Source: CAVTWJ01 sp963849485
GTDB lineage: Bacteria > Oederibacteriota > Muellerivitia > Muellerivitales > Muellerivitaceae
Reading direction: 5' to 3'
NCBI GenBank assembly: GCA_963849485.1
Contig: CAWKIF010000098.1
Location: forward strand, 1-56,576
Length of the DNA: 56,576 nt
Shown: positions 9,721-17,880 of the stretch, piece by piece
How positions within the stretch are numbered: the stretch's first letter is position 1
Layout: each line of letters starts with the position of its first letter
Notes under the pieces: generated by a model
Seen by the model: only the letters and a program-made list of their open reading frames with translations
Database searches by the model: none
Told to the model about the DNA's origin: nothing
Position numbers and translations under genes: made by a program

Positions 9721-10920
9721 CCCTAAACGGTCGCAGGCGTCCAACAACTCGGGCGTGGGGGGGTTATGGGAACTGCGATAGGCGTTACAACCCATTTCCT
9801 TCAGGCGCTTGATTCGGAAATACTGCATAGCGTCGGGCAGAGCCGCCCCCACCCCGGCGTGATCCTGATGGTTGCAAGTTCCCTTAAGCTCAACATGCTT
9901 CCCATTGAGAAAGAAACCCTTATTCGCGTCCCAACTGAAGGTACGGATACCAAAGGGGGTTTCGGTTTGGTCCAGCACCTTACTTGCCGAAACCAACTTG
10001 GTGACGACCTTGTACATATATGGGTATTCCAAGGACCACAGGTTGGGTTGGGCGACCTTGATCTTGACCGAATATTCAACTGAGGCCTGGGGGGCCAGGT
10101 GAGCCTTATCCAGAGAACCTTCGGCTACGGTTTTTCCATCCGCGTCCAGGATGGCCTGTTCAATCCTAAAAGGTTCCGCCTGGTTTTGTTCGGATACGAC
10201 CGTCGTTTGCACCGTTACTTCGGCGCTGTCCTTCCCCACGCGGGAATAAACGAAAGTTCCGCAATAACCGACATGAATAGGTTCGGTTTTGGTTAGCCAC
10301 ACGTGCCGGTAAATTCCCGCGCCCTCATAAAACCAGCCTTCTTCCATGGTGGCGTCCACGCGCACCGCCACGGTGTTGTCCCCGCCCCAATTGACGCAAT
10401 CGGTGATGTCATAACGGAAGTTGTTGTAGCCGCTCTGTTCCCGGCCCAGGTAGATGCCGTTTACCCACACCACCGAATCCCTGAAAACACCGTCGAATTC
10501 CAGGCTGATCCGGCGGCCCTTATCCGAAGCTGGGATGTTGAAGGACTTGCGGTACCATCCCACGCTGGATTCTGGAAAGTTGCGGCCCAGGGCCTTGAAC
10601 CCGTGGCTGTAGCTTCCCTTCGCGTCAAAAGGCAGTTCCACCGCCCAATCATGGGGCAGGTTGAGCAATCTCCAAGACCGGTCATCGAACTTGGGGTCGG
10701 CGGGGCCATCGCCGTATCCACACTTGGCGAAGTAAGAGAAAAAGCCGGTGCCAAATCCGTAATCTTTATAAGTATCGGTGGTATGGCCCAAGGCGAAACG
10801 CCATCCGGAATCCATTAATAGATGCTCTCTGGGAGCTGACATGGTTTGATCCTCCGCTCGAACTTGAGATAGGGCTGAAACCGCCAAAACCAACGCCATC
10901 ACCAGCGTGATTTGTTTCAC
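9709..10920 (-). pseudogene. GH2-family beta-galactosidase, C-terminus missing at the junction
   Basis: About 404 residues remain. The start is GTG 10920, preceded by AAGGAAGG, and gives a clean signal peptide (KQITLVMALVLAVSALSQVRA). This is preferable to ATG 10965, which adds a charged extension. Domain order is signal, sugar-binding jelly roll (residues about 30-190, LNLPHDWAVELPF and VGWYRKSFNIP), Ig-like domain (about 200-300), and the beginning of the TIM barrel (GIRTFSWDANKGFFLNGK, LKGTCNHQDHAGVG, SHNPPTPELLDACDRLGMLVL). Both catalytic Glu residues lie in the missing part. The exported enzyme would remove beta-galactosyl residues. With the neighbouring GH31 and GH29 this points to galactosylated xyloglucan. 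Confidence 0.85.
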
Positions 10921-10940
10921 CGGGGCCTTCCTTGCTTGGA

Positions 10941-10954
10941 ATAAGCGCTTTCGG
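10941..10954. promoter_or_regulatory. Possible LacI-type operator before the GH2 gene
   Basis: ATAAGCGCTTTCGG contains the palindrome AAGCGCTT, the central motif of many LacI/GalR-family operators. It lies 21-34 bp upstream of the GH2 start. A related site, AAAGCGCTTT, occurs at 21194-21203 in the same locus. Confidence 0.35.
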
Positions 10955-11073
10955 GAAAAAAACATTGAGGAGGAATTATAGATGCAAACGACGGCTTACC
11001 AAAGAAATCACATTCCTGGCATCATGTTTCCGAAACTAATTTAAACATTTCTCCATTCGATTAACGTAAAGAA

Positions 11074-11082
11074 CCCGATTTA
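11074..11082. repeat. Direct repeat flanking the IS1595-family element (left copy)
   Basis: CCCGATTTA here and again at 12068-12076 bracket the element exactly outside its terminal inverted repeats. This is the size expected for a target-site duplication of this family (about 8 bp). Confidence 0.8.
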
Positions 11083-12067
11083 ATGCTTCTCAAGAAAGTG
11101 CCTGCGCAGTCAAGGGTTTTGCCAAAGCGCAAGCGGTTAAAGCCCGGTGAAATAAGGAATCCAGGTCATGCCGCCGGTTAAAGCGGTAGGCGTATTCACT
11201 TAAGTACCGCCCCAAATACTTGGCGTCCACGCCATGGTGAGTACCAATGATCCAGGCTTTGGCGTTGGAAATGAACCTGTGTACCCAGGGCAACCAAGCT
11301 TCCAGTGCTTTCGGGTCATTGCCCATCACTCGATAGTCAGCCTCCACCCCCTTGAGTCCACGCAAGGCAGGTGAAGCATCCGTATTCACAAAAGAGCCTT
11401 TTTCAATGGCCTGATCCACGAATTCCTGGGCTTCTTGTTTGGTTTCAGCCGCTACTTTCACCTTGGCAAATCCGGCTTTTTCCTTCCGTCGGCCTTGTTT
11501 GTCCACCCACTCCCGGCTTTCCACCGCAATCAGCACTTCAACCTGGTTTTCCTTGGCTTTTTTACCGAAAGCCGCTCCATCCACCTCCACGATGCCCTTG
11601 AGAGGATAGGTTTCATCCCTTTGCCGCAGGCCTTCCCGTATCTTTTGCAATAACAACCAGGCGGTCGGCTCCGAGACGCTCAAATGGCGTTGAAGTTCCA
11701 AAGCCGAAATACCCCGTTTGCCTTGCATCATCAAACCGATGGCCCTTATCCACGTGAGCAAGGGGAGCTTGGAATCCTGGAAAATCGTACCCACCCGAAG
11801 CCTAACGGCCTTGCGGCAAGTGTCGCATTCCCTAATTTCAGGCTTGGCTTTGTGTTGCCAGAAGCTTTCACCCTCGCATTGAGGACAGATAAAGTTTTTC
11901 CCTCCAAAACGGGCCTTCCACACCCATTGGCGGGCTTTTTCCTCGCTGTCGATTTCCTTGTGAATTTTGACGCTTTTCATCCGCTGGTAGTCCATGAGAC
12001 ACCTCCCTCAGCGGATAGTATACGGGTGTATTCCTTTATTTCAACAAACGCTTTCTTGAGAAGCATG
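11083..12067 (-). mobile_element. Complete IS1595-family insertion sequence, about 985 bp
   Basis: The ends carry perfect 16-bp inverted repeats, ATGCTTCTCAAGAAAG at 11083-11098 and its complement at 12051-12066. The element has one transposase gene and is bracketed by 9-bp direct repeats (11074-11082 and 12068-12076). The element is structurally intact and the direct repeats are identical, so it may be a recent insertion. Confidence 0.88.
11090..11995 (-). CDS. IS1595-family (ISXO2-like) transposase
   Basis: A 301-residue transposase with an N-terminal zinc ribbon (CPQCEG near residue 38 and CDTC near 58) that is typical of the family. It is followed by a helix-turn-helix (GISALELQRHLSVSEPTAW) and an ISXO2-like catalytic core: IVEVDGAAFG and FVNTDASPAL carry the first two acidic residues, and the C-terminus has the conserved KYLGRYLSEYAYRFNRR block. 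The start ATG 11995 is preceded by GGGAGG. The stop codon lies within the left terminal inverted repeat. The gene appears intact. Confidence 0.93.
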   Translation of the reverse strand: MDYQRMKSVKIHKEIDSEEKARQWVWKARFGGKNFICPQCEGESFWQHKAKPEIRECDTCRKAVRLRVGTIFQDSKLPLLTWIRAIGLMMQGKRGISALELQRHLSVSEPTAWLLLQKIREGLRQRDETYPLKGIVEVDGAAFGKKAKENQVEVLIAVESREWVDKQGRRKEKAGFAKVKVAAETKQEAQEFVDQAIEKGSFVNTDASPALRGLKGVEADYRVMGNDPKALEAWLPWVHRFISNAKAWIIGTHHGVDAKYLGRYLSEYAYRFNRRHDLDSLFHRALTACALAKPLTAQALS

Positions 12068-12106
12068 CCCGATTTATAATGCATCGAGTCAAAAATAACA
12101 TCCAAC

Positions 12107-12206
12107 ACAAAGCCACAAAGGCACTAAGAACGACTAAAAGCGAAGATTGGATATCACTTTCTAAAATTATTCTTTATTTTGCCCTTCTTTGTGTCTTAGT
12201 GTCTTC
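12107..12206. repeat. Dispersed hairpin repeat, CACAAAG/CACTAAG variant
   Basis: Two arms, roughly CACAAAGCCACAAAGGCACTAAG near 12112 and the complementary CTTTGTGTCTTAGTGTCTTC near 12187, are built of 7-8 bp units and can pair across an AT-rich spacer. It is related in design to the CCGCCAAGACnCCAAG hairpins at 14652, 17732 and 50921. The IS256-family element is inserted just after its right arm. Confidence 0.6.
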
Positions 12207-12240
12207 GGGCCGCGTAAATTAGGAGGGTGTAAAAGGAAGC

Positions 12241-12300
12241 GGGCGTAACATGGTGTTTGTTCAGGACACCATATCCTTTTAGTGAAAGGACGTTACGCCC
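12241..12300 (+). promoter_or_regulatory. Nested stem-loop in the IS256 transposase leader
   Basis: GGGCGTAAC at 12241-12249 pairs perfectly with GTTACGCCC at 12292-12300, immediately before the ATG at 12301. Inside it ATGGTGT (12250-12256) pairs with ACACCAT (12266-12272). The likely ribosome site GAAAGGA lies between the inner hairpin and the closing arm. Such a fold would hinder translation of transcripts entering from outside the element. Confidence 0.6.
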
Positions 12301-13521
12301 ATGAAGAATATACACCTAGTCTTGCAGGCCTTGGCAAGGGAGAAAACCCAAGCCATGGTCAAGTCGGCGGTCGGGAGCCGGGAGATCGGCCAATGGGTCG
12401 GGGAGGCTCTCAACCAACAGCTTTCCAAGGCCTTCAATGCCCAGTTGGAGAAGGAACGGGACGAGTTCTTAGGTAGTCAACCCTACGAAAGGCAGGAAAA
12501 ACCTCGTTACCGTAATGGTTTCAAACAGGTTTTCGTGCCTGGATTTCTAGGCCGGTTGGAATTGAGAAAGCCTGTTTTGAGGAAGGGCAAAGGGTTCGTT
12601 TCCGAGACTTTGAAGGCCTTGAGGGAAGGCAGCCAAGCCCTGATGAGTTATCTGGGAATGAATTTCTGGCTGAAAGGGGCTTCTACCCGGTCGGTAGCGG
12701 CAGGGATGAACGAGGCCTTTGGAACGAAATGGTCGGCCAGCCACATTAGCCAGATGACCAATGCCTTGGAACCCACGTTGCGGGAATGGGAAAAGCGGCC
12801 CTTACCCGAAGGGATCCGATACCTGTACCTGGATGCGCTTTACCTAACGGTCAGGCGTCAGGAGACAGGGGTAAAACAAGCCTTACTGGTGGCTATCGGG
12901 GTGGACGGAAACCTGAAACGGCATTTTCTCGGGTACTTAGTGGGAGACCGGGAGAGCGAGGCTTCTTGGGAAGCCATGCTGGAAGATCTGTTGAACCGAG
13001 GCTTGGACAGGAAAAGTTTGAGGATGGTGGTGTCCGACGCCCATGCCGGGATTATCGCGGCGGTCGAAAAACGCTTGGGAGTAACCCACCAGCTTTGCGT
13101 CGTACACAAGATGAAGAACGTCCGTTTCCGGGTAGCCTGGAAGGACCAAAAGGCCTTCATGGCGGATTTCAAGGCAGTATATTGGGCCAAGAGCCGAGAA
13201 GAAGCCTTGGTGGCCTTGGGAAGCCTCAAAGCCAGGTGGTCCAAGACCTATCCCAAAGCCGTGGAGATGACGGCAGAAAAATTTGACTCCTACACCCAAT
13301 TTTTTCGGGAAGACCCTAAGTTCTGGCTCATCACCCGTTCCAGCAATCTCATAGAAAGGTTCAATCTGGAGCTGAGGAGAAGGCTGAGGCCGGCGGGGAT
13401 GATGCAAAATGAATTGGAATTAACCAAATTGGTTTGGGCAGTGGCAGATGCCCAACAACAAAGATGGAATAGACTTAAAGTCCACACCTCAAGAAAGGAG
13501 ACAGAAGCTCAAGCTGCTTGA
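12301..13521 (+). CDS. IS256-family (mutator-type) transposase
   Basis: An intact 406-residue DDE transposase. YLYLDALYLTV (about residue 180) and MVVSDAHAGI (about 242) contain the first two catalytic Asp residues. SSNLIERFNLELRRRLRPAG near 355 is the family's signature with the catalytic Glu. The helical insertion domain with LCVVHKMKN (the C/H motif of IS256 transposases) precedes it. Translation begins directly after the leader stem described at 12241-12300. Confidence 0.94.
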   Translation: MKNIHLVLQALAREKTQAMVKSAVGSREIGQWVGEALNQQLSKAFNAQLEKERDEFLGSQPYERQEKPRYRNGFKQVFVPGFLGRLELRKPVLRKGKGFVSETLKALREGSQALMSYLGMNFWLKGASTRSVAAGMNEAFGTKWSASHISQMTNALEPTLREWEKRPLPEGIRYLYLDALYLTVRRQETGVKQALLVAIGVDGNLKRHFLGYLVGDRESEASWEAMLEDLLNRGLDRKSLRMVVSDAHAGIIAAVEKRLGVTHQLCVVHKMKNVRFRVAWKDQKAFMADFKAVYWAKSREEALVALGSLKARWSKTYPKAVEMTAEKFDSYTQFFREDPKFWLITRSSNLIERFNLELRRRLRPAGMMQNELELTKLVWAVADAQQQRWNRLKVHTSRKETEAQAA

Positions 13522-13575
13522 TCCAGGCGCCCGTGGAAATTTACACCCAAATTCTTGACGCGGGCTGTCTTCGTG

Positions 13576-13603
13576 TTGGCAGTGAGTTCGGTCGGTCTAT
13601 AAT
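13576..13603 (+). promoter_or_regulatory. Sigma-70-type promoter for the xylFGH operon
   Basis: TTGGCA at 13576-13581 and TATAAT at 13598-13603 are separated by 16 bp, 34 bp before the xylF start. It lies just outside the right end of the IS256 element, so the insertion has separated it from any operator further upstream. Confidence 0.6.
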
Positions 13604-13636
13604 CACCTTCGTTTGTCATAAACCCTGGAGGAATTC

Positions 13637-14644
13637 ATGCGTTTGAGAAGCCTGATTCTGTTATGCCTTCCCCTCGTTATCCTCGCAGGATGCGGCAAAA
13701 CCACTAGCAATAAAATCAAAATCGGCCTTTCCCTCGACACCCTTAAAGAAGAACGCTGGCAACATGACCGTGATCTCTTCGTGGCTAAAGCTCAAGAGCT
13801 TGGGGCCGATGTAGTCGTGCAAGCCGCCGATTCCAATGATGCACTCCAAAACAGCCAGGCCGAGAACCTGCTAACCGAAGGGGTAAAGGTGCTGGTCGTG
13901 GTACCCCACAACGGGAAGAGTTGGTCCGGCATTGTCCAATCGGCCCATAACCAAGGCGTTCCAGTCATTTCCTATGACCGGCTCATCATGAACGCGGACG
14001 TTGATCTTTATATCTCCTTCGACAATGTAAAAGTAGGCGAATACCAAGCCGATTATTTGGTGAAGCGTCAACCCAAGGGTAATTACGTTCTAATTGGCGG
14101 GGCGCCCACGGATAACAATGCCCTACTGTTCCGCAAAGGACAGATGAATGTTTTGGACCCCCTCATCAAGAAAGGTGATATCAAGGTCGTCACCGACCAA
14201 TGGGCCGACGATTGGCTTCCAGTGAAGGCCCTGCAGATCATGGAAAACGCCCTCACTCAAAACCATAATCAGGTCGATGCGGTAGTGGTCTCCAACGACG
14301 CCACGGCGGGAGGCGCCATCCAGGCTTTGGCCGAACAGAACCTGGCGGGTAAGGTGCTAGTTTCCGGGCAGGATGCCGACCTGGCAGGCTGCCAGCGCAT
14401 CGTGGCGGGCACCCAAAGCATGACAGTTTACAAACCCATCAAGAAACTGGCCGAGAAAGCGGCCGAGATCGCGGTGGCCATGGCGAACATGCAATCCGTC
14501 ACCGACAAAACCACTTTTATTAATAATGGGCAGGTGGATGTGAAATCAATCTTGCTTGAGCCCGTGCAGGTGGATAAGGCCAACATGGATTCCACCGTCA
14601 TCGCCGACGGCTTCCAGAAAAAAGAAGACGTGTATAAGAAATAG
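13637..14644 (+). CDS. xylF: D-xylose-binding lipoprotein of an ABC importer
   Basis: A 335-residue periplasmic binding protein with a lipobox (VILAGC, Cys 19), so anchored to a membrane. The mature part closely follows E. coli XylF. ERWQHDRD, ISYDRLI, GAPTDNNA, DQWADDWLP, VSNDATAGGAIQA, SGQDADLAG and MTVYKP are all present, and these include the residues known to contact xylose in XylF. GGAGG lies at 13627-13631, before ATG 13637. It heads an operon with xylG, xylH and the GH31 alpha-xylosidase gene. The product should capture xylose released outside the cytoplasm for uptake through XylGH. Confidence 0.92.
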   Translation: MRLRSLILLCLPLVILAGCGKTTSNKIKIGLSLDTLKEERWQHDRDLFVAKAQELGADVVVQAADSNDALQNSQAENLLTEGVKVLVVVPHNGKSWSGIVQSAHNQGVPVISYDRLIMNADVDLYISFDNVKVGEYQADYLVKRQPKGNYVLIGGAPTDNNALLFRKGQMNVLDPLIKKGDIKVVTDQWADDWLPVKALQIMENALTQNHNQVDAVVVSNDATAGGAIQALAEQNLAGKVLVSGQDADLAGCQRIVAGTQSMTVYKPIKKLAEKAAEIAVAMANMQSVTDKTTFINNGQVDVKSILLEPVQVDKANMDSTVIADGFQKKEDVYKK

Positions 14645-14651
14645 CCCATTT

Positions 14652-14750
14652 ACCGCCAAGACGCCAAGGAAACTAAAATCATAAATTTGATCACAGTCTT
14701 TATAAAACAATTTCTTTTTGCTGTTCTTGGCGTCTTGGCGTCTTGGCGGT
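14652..14750. repeat. Dispersed hairpin repeat between xylF and xylG
   Basis: ACCGCCAAGACGCCAAG (14652-14668) and the complementary CTTGGCGTCTTGGCGTCTTGGCGGT (about 14727-14750) flank an AT-rich 57-bp spacer. The right arm ends five bases before the xylG ATG, so the repeat itself supplies the weak GGCGGTGG ribosome-site region. Confidence 0.85.
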
Positions 14751-14754
14751 GGAC

Positions 14755-16263
14755 ATGCCTTTATTAGAATTAAAAAACATCACCAAAGACTTCCCCGGCG
14801 TGCGGGCGCTCGATGGGGTTTCGTTTGATTTGCAAAAAGGCGAAATCCACGCCCTGTGCGGCGAGAACGGCGCGGGAAAAAGCACCCTCATCAAGGTTCT
14901 TTGCGGCTACCACCCATTCGGCTCTTACCAGGGAGAGATTCTCCTTCAAGGCAAACCTGTCCAATTTCATGACCTGAAAAGTTCGGAGGAAGCCGGCATC
15001 GCCTTGATCGCCCAAGAGCTGGCCTTGGTGCCCGAGTTATCCGTCGCCGAAAACCTCGTGCTCGGCAAAGAACCCACCCGTAAAGGCTTTATCCAATGGT
15101 CCGAAGTCCAGGCCCGGGCCAATGAAGCTTTGCAACTGGTCGATTTGAAGGTGGATTTGAACCGCCCGGTCAAGGAACTAGGCATCGGCCAACAACAAAT
15201 GATCGAAATCGCCAAGGCACTCATTAAAAAGGCCGAAATTCTGGTTTTAGATGAGCCCACCGCAGCCTTGGCCGAATCCGACGCGGTTCGGTTGCTGGCC
15301 TTGCTTCGGCAACTGAGGTCCCAAGGCGTCTCTTCTATATATATCAGCCATCGGTTGGAGGAAGTTCGTCAGATCGCCGACCGGGTCACGGTTTTACGGG
15401 ATGGAAAGTCGGTCATTACAGGCACCCTGGCCGAAATGCCACAAGATCAGATCATCCGCCACATGGTGGGCCGCAAGGTCGAGAACCTCTACCCCCGCCC
15501 CCAAACCCAGGCGGGTGAAACCCTCTTGGCGGTTAAAAATATAAACGTGGAAGATCCCGTCAACCCCGGCCGATTCGTGGTCAAGGATGTCTCATTCGAG
15601 GTTAAAAAGGGTGAAATCTTAGGAATTGGCGGCCTCATGGGTGCAGGCCGAACCGCATTGCTAAGTTCCCTTTTTGGCGCTGCCCGAGGCCGAATGGAAG
15701 GCCGGATAGTCGTTAATGGAAAAGATAGAGCGCCTTTCGCATCGCCCCGTGAAGCTATCGCCGAAGGCATCGCCTTGGTCAGTGAAGACCGCAAAAAGTA
15801 TGGGTTGGTTTTGGAATCCTCAGTTCGGGACAACCTCGTCCTCGCCGTTCTTCACAAACTTGCTTCTAAATTCATGATCCGATGGCCAGCCGTGGGCAAA
15901 ACCTGCCAGGAATCAGTAGACACCTTGCGCATCAAAACCCCCAGCCTGGATGCCCTGGTCAACAAACTTTCGGGCGGAAATCAACAGAAGGTTATCTTGG
16001 GAAAATGGCTATCAACCCAACCCAAGGTGCTTTTTTTAGATGAGCCGACCAGGGGTATCGACGTTGGCGCCAAAGCGGAGATTTACGAACTCATGGGCAA
16101 GCTTGCGACACAGGGCTTAGGGATCGTACTTGTTTCTTCAGACTTACCTGAGTTTTTGGGTCTATGTCATCGCATGATTGTGCTAAATCAAGGGCGGAGA
16201 ACAGCCGAACTTAAAGCTGACGATGCTACTCCAGAGAAGATATTAGCTGCGGCAGCACTCTGA
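14755..16263 (+). CDS. xylG: Xylose ABC importer ATP-binding protein (two ATPase domains)
   Basis: A 502-residue protein with the duplicated layout of sugar importers. Domain 1 has Walker A CGENGAGKST (residues about 35-44), signature LGIGQQQMIEIAKA and Walker B ILVLDEPTAAL. Domain 2 has the usual degenerate Walker A (GGLMGAGRTALLSS), signature LSGGNQQKVILGKW and Walker B VLFLDEPTRGIDVGAK. ATG 14755 is preferred to the in-frame TTG at 14743, which lies inside the hairpin repeat. It powers transport by the XylH permease. The gene is intact. Confidence 0.93.
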   Translation: MPLLELKNITKDFPGVRALDGVSFDLQKGEIHALCGENGAGKSTLIKVLCGYHPFGSYQGEILLQGKPVQFHDLKSSEEAGIALIAQELALVPELSVAENLVLGKEPTRKGFIQWSEVQARANEALQLVDLKVDLNRPVKELGIGQQQMIEIAKALIKKAEILVLDEPTAALAESDAVRLLALLRQLRSQGVSSIYISHRLEEVRQIADRVTVLRDGKSVITGTLAEMPQDQIIRHMVGRKVENLYPRPQTQAGETLLAVKNINVEDPVNPGRFVVKDVSFEVKKGEILGIGGLMGAGRTALLSSLFGAARGRMEGRIVVNGKDRAPFASPREAIAEGIALVSEDRKKYGLVLESSVRDNLVLAVLHKLASKFMIRWPAVGKTCQESVDTLRIKTPSLDALVNKLSGGNQQKVILGKWLSTQPKVLFLDEPTRGIDVGAKAEIYELMGKLATQGLGIVLVSSDLPEFLGLCHRMIVLNQGRRTAELKADDATPEKILAAAAL

Positions 16264-16295
16264 AAAGCGAACAACTGTTAAGAGGTGTATAAAAA

Positions 16296-16555
16296 ATGTC
16301 AGATTTCTTTGAAAACTTATACGAAAACATTAATAAATATCTTTTTCCTGTACCAAAAATTCTTGTGCTTTCACCTCTGCTTTTGAATTCAACAACTAAG
16401 GCTATTCTAAATAACCTTTTCCAGGATCATCCTATTTCACATTATTACTTCTAAGACTTTTCGTTTTAATTCTGATCGCATATTTTCTAGCGTTTATTTA
16501 TCGCACCATTTTTGTAAAAAAAGAAAATCTAACTATTAAACGTGGTTTATTTTAG
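16296..16555 (+). pseudogene. Small frameshifted membrane-protein frame in an AT-rich islet
   Basis: ATG 16296, preceded by AGAGGTG, opens a 52-codon frame ending at 16454. From about 16436 another frame to the stop at 16555 encodes one strong membrane helix (LFVLILIAYFLAFIY) followed by a Lys-rich stretch (VKKENLTIKRGLF). Together they look like one small membrane protein of about 86 residues with a single frame change. The islet (about 16264-16620) is far more AT-rich than xylG and xylH on either side, and it is absent from usual xylFGH operons. I do not recognise the family. Confidence 0.35.
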
Positions 16556-16626
16556 TCTGTAGCAAAATACTCATCTAGTCACAGAAAAGCAGCGTTTCAA
16601 AAAGAAAAACAGAAGAAAAGAGAACA

Positions 16627-17715
16627 ATGAGAGACTTAAAAGCCAACATCCACTGGAGAGCGCTCACCCTTTTAGGTGCGCTCCTCCTCATCTGGATCAT
16701 CTTCACCGCCACAACCGGTGGAACATTCGTCACGCCAAGGAATCTTTCCCTACTCTTGCGGCAAATGTCCTGCACCTCAATACTTGCCATCGGGATGGTT
16801 CTTGTTATCGTTTGCGCGGAAATCGATCTGTCAGTCGGAGCCATGACGGGCTTCCTGGGCGCGCTTTCGGCAATTCTATTCGTCAATCATAGTTGGCCTC
16901 TCTGGTCAGTATTCCTAACCACCATCATGGCTGGGGCTCTACTGGGTCATTTACAAGGCCACATCGTGACCTGGTTCAAGATGCCATCCTTTATCGTCAC
17001 CTTAGGCGGAATGCTTATTTACCAGGGAAGCCTGCTCGGCCTTACGGGAGGCGTCGCCATTAGCCCCACCCCTGATTACCTCTTTGTGGGCCAAGCTTTC
17101 TTGCCGAAGATTCTGGGATGGGCCTTAGCTGGGGTTTTAACCCTGATTCTTTGTTACCAGGGCTTCAAAGCCGGATCGGGCCGCTGGAAATCACCCGCCC
17201 TCGCCGTCCTGGCCCTGGGCGTCACGGCGGTTCTGAGCGCTTATGACGGGGTACCCGTACCAGTGTTGATTATGTTGGTTTTGGCGGCTGTATTTTCTAT
17301 CACGGCGTCGCAAACGCCTTTTGGTCGGCATCTTTACGCCATCGGGGGCAACCGGGAAGCCGCTTTTTATTCAGGCATCAATATCAAAAAACATCTGGTC
17401 GCGGTTTTTACTCTAATGGGCGCCCTCTGCGGCGTGGCGGGAATCGTTTTAACCGCGCGTGTGGGGGCGGCCACTTCCGACGCGGGCCGCATGATGGAAC
17501 TGGACGCCATTGCCGCAACGGTTATCGGCGGAACTTCCCTGATGGGGGGCCGGGGCACGGTTTGGGGGGCGCTTTTGGGCGCGCTCATGATGGCTTCGAT
17601 CGATAATGGCATGAGCCTGATGAATACCGAATCTTTCTGGCAACCGATAATTAAAGGAAGTATCCTCATCACGGCCGTGGCGCTGGACATGATGGGCCGC
17701 AAAGGCAAAAACTAA
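16627..17715 (+). CDS. xylH: Xylose ABC importer permease
   Basis: A 362-residue integral membrane protein of the BPD_transp_2 family with about ten hydrophobic segments. MVLVIVCAEIDLSVGAMTGF, FKMPSFIVTLGGMLIYQG, GRHLYAIGGNREAAFYSGI and MMELDAIAATVIGGTSLMGG are family landmarks, including the EAA-like coupling loop. The length is a little under E. coli XylH (393). It forms the transmembrane channel with XylG and receives sugar from XylF. The AT-rich islet separates it from xylG by about 360 bp, which is unusual for this operon. Confidence 0.92.
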   Translation: MRDLKANIHWRALTLLGALLLIWIIFTATTGGTFVTPRNLSLLLRQMSCTSILAIGMVLVIVCAEIDLSVGAMTGFLGALSAILFVNHSWPLWSVFLTTIMAGALLGHLQGHIVTWFKMPSFIVTLGGMLIYQGSLLGLTGGVAISPTPDYLFVGQAFLPKILGWALAGVLTLILCYQGFKAGSGRWKSPALAVLALGVTAVLSAYDGVPVPVLIMLVLAAVFSITASQTPFGRHLYAIGGNREAAFYSGINIKKHLVAVFTLMGALCGVAGIVLTARVGAATSDAGRMMELDAIAATVIGGTSLMGGRGTVWGALLGALMMASIDNGMSLMNTESFWQPIIKGSILITAVALDMMGRKGKN

Positions 17716-17731
17716 TAAAAACGTCTATAAT

Positions 17732-17843
17732 TCACCGCCAAGACACCAAGAACGCCAAGAACAACGAAAACCATAATTGGAATAGACGTAAACCTAATTA
17801 ATTATTTTGGCCTATCTTGGCGAACTTTGCGTCTTGGCGGTGA
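17732..17843. repeat. Dispersed hairpin repeat between xylH and the GH31 gene
   Basis: TCACCGCCAAGACACCAAG (17732-17750) and the complementary right arm ending TCTTGGCGGTGA (17832-17843) flank an AT-rich spacer. It has the same architecture as the copy at 14652-14750. Confidence 0.85.
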
Positions 17844-17880
17844 AAATGCGGTTTCCGTTTAATTTTTTTTAGGAGCAAAC

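Larger units (their letters stand above)
12225..13548 (+). mobile_element. IS256-family insertion sequence, about 1.32 kb
   Basis: The ends are imperfect inverted repeats. GGGTGTAAA is shared, then six mismatched bases, then CGGGCG, about 15 of 22 positions. The element contains a single full-length transposase gene. The flanks share only AAATT (12216-12220 and 13549-13553), so a clean target duplication is not evident and the insertion may be older than the neighbouring IS1595-family element. Confidence 0.85.

Noticed and set aside
10982..11044. 20-codon peptide after a perfect AGGAGG on the plus strand
   Set aside because: The AGGAGG is in the minus-strand leader of the GH2 gene and the peptide has no features. 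It is probably chance.
12107..17843. CRISPR array made of the CCAAGA-type repeats
   Set aside because: Copies are far apart, arranged as inverted arms, lack regular spacers and have no cas genes nearby.
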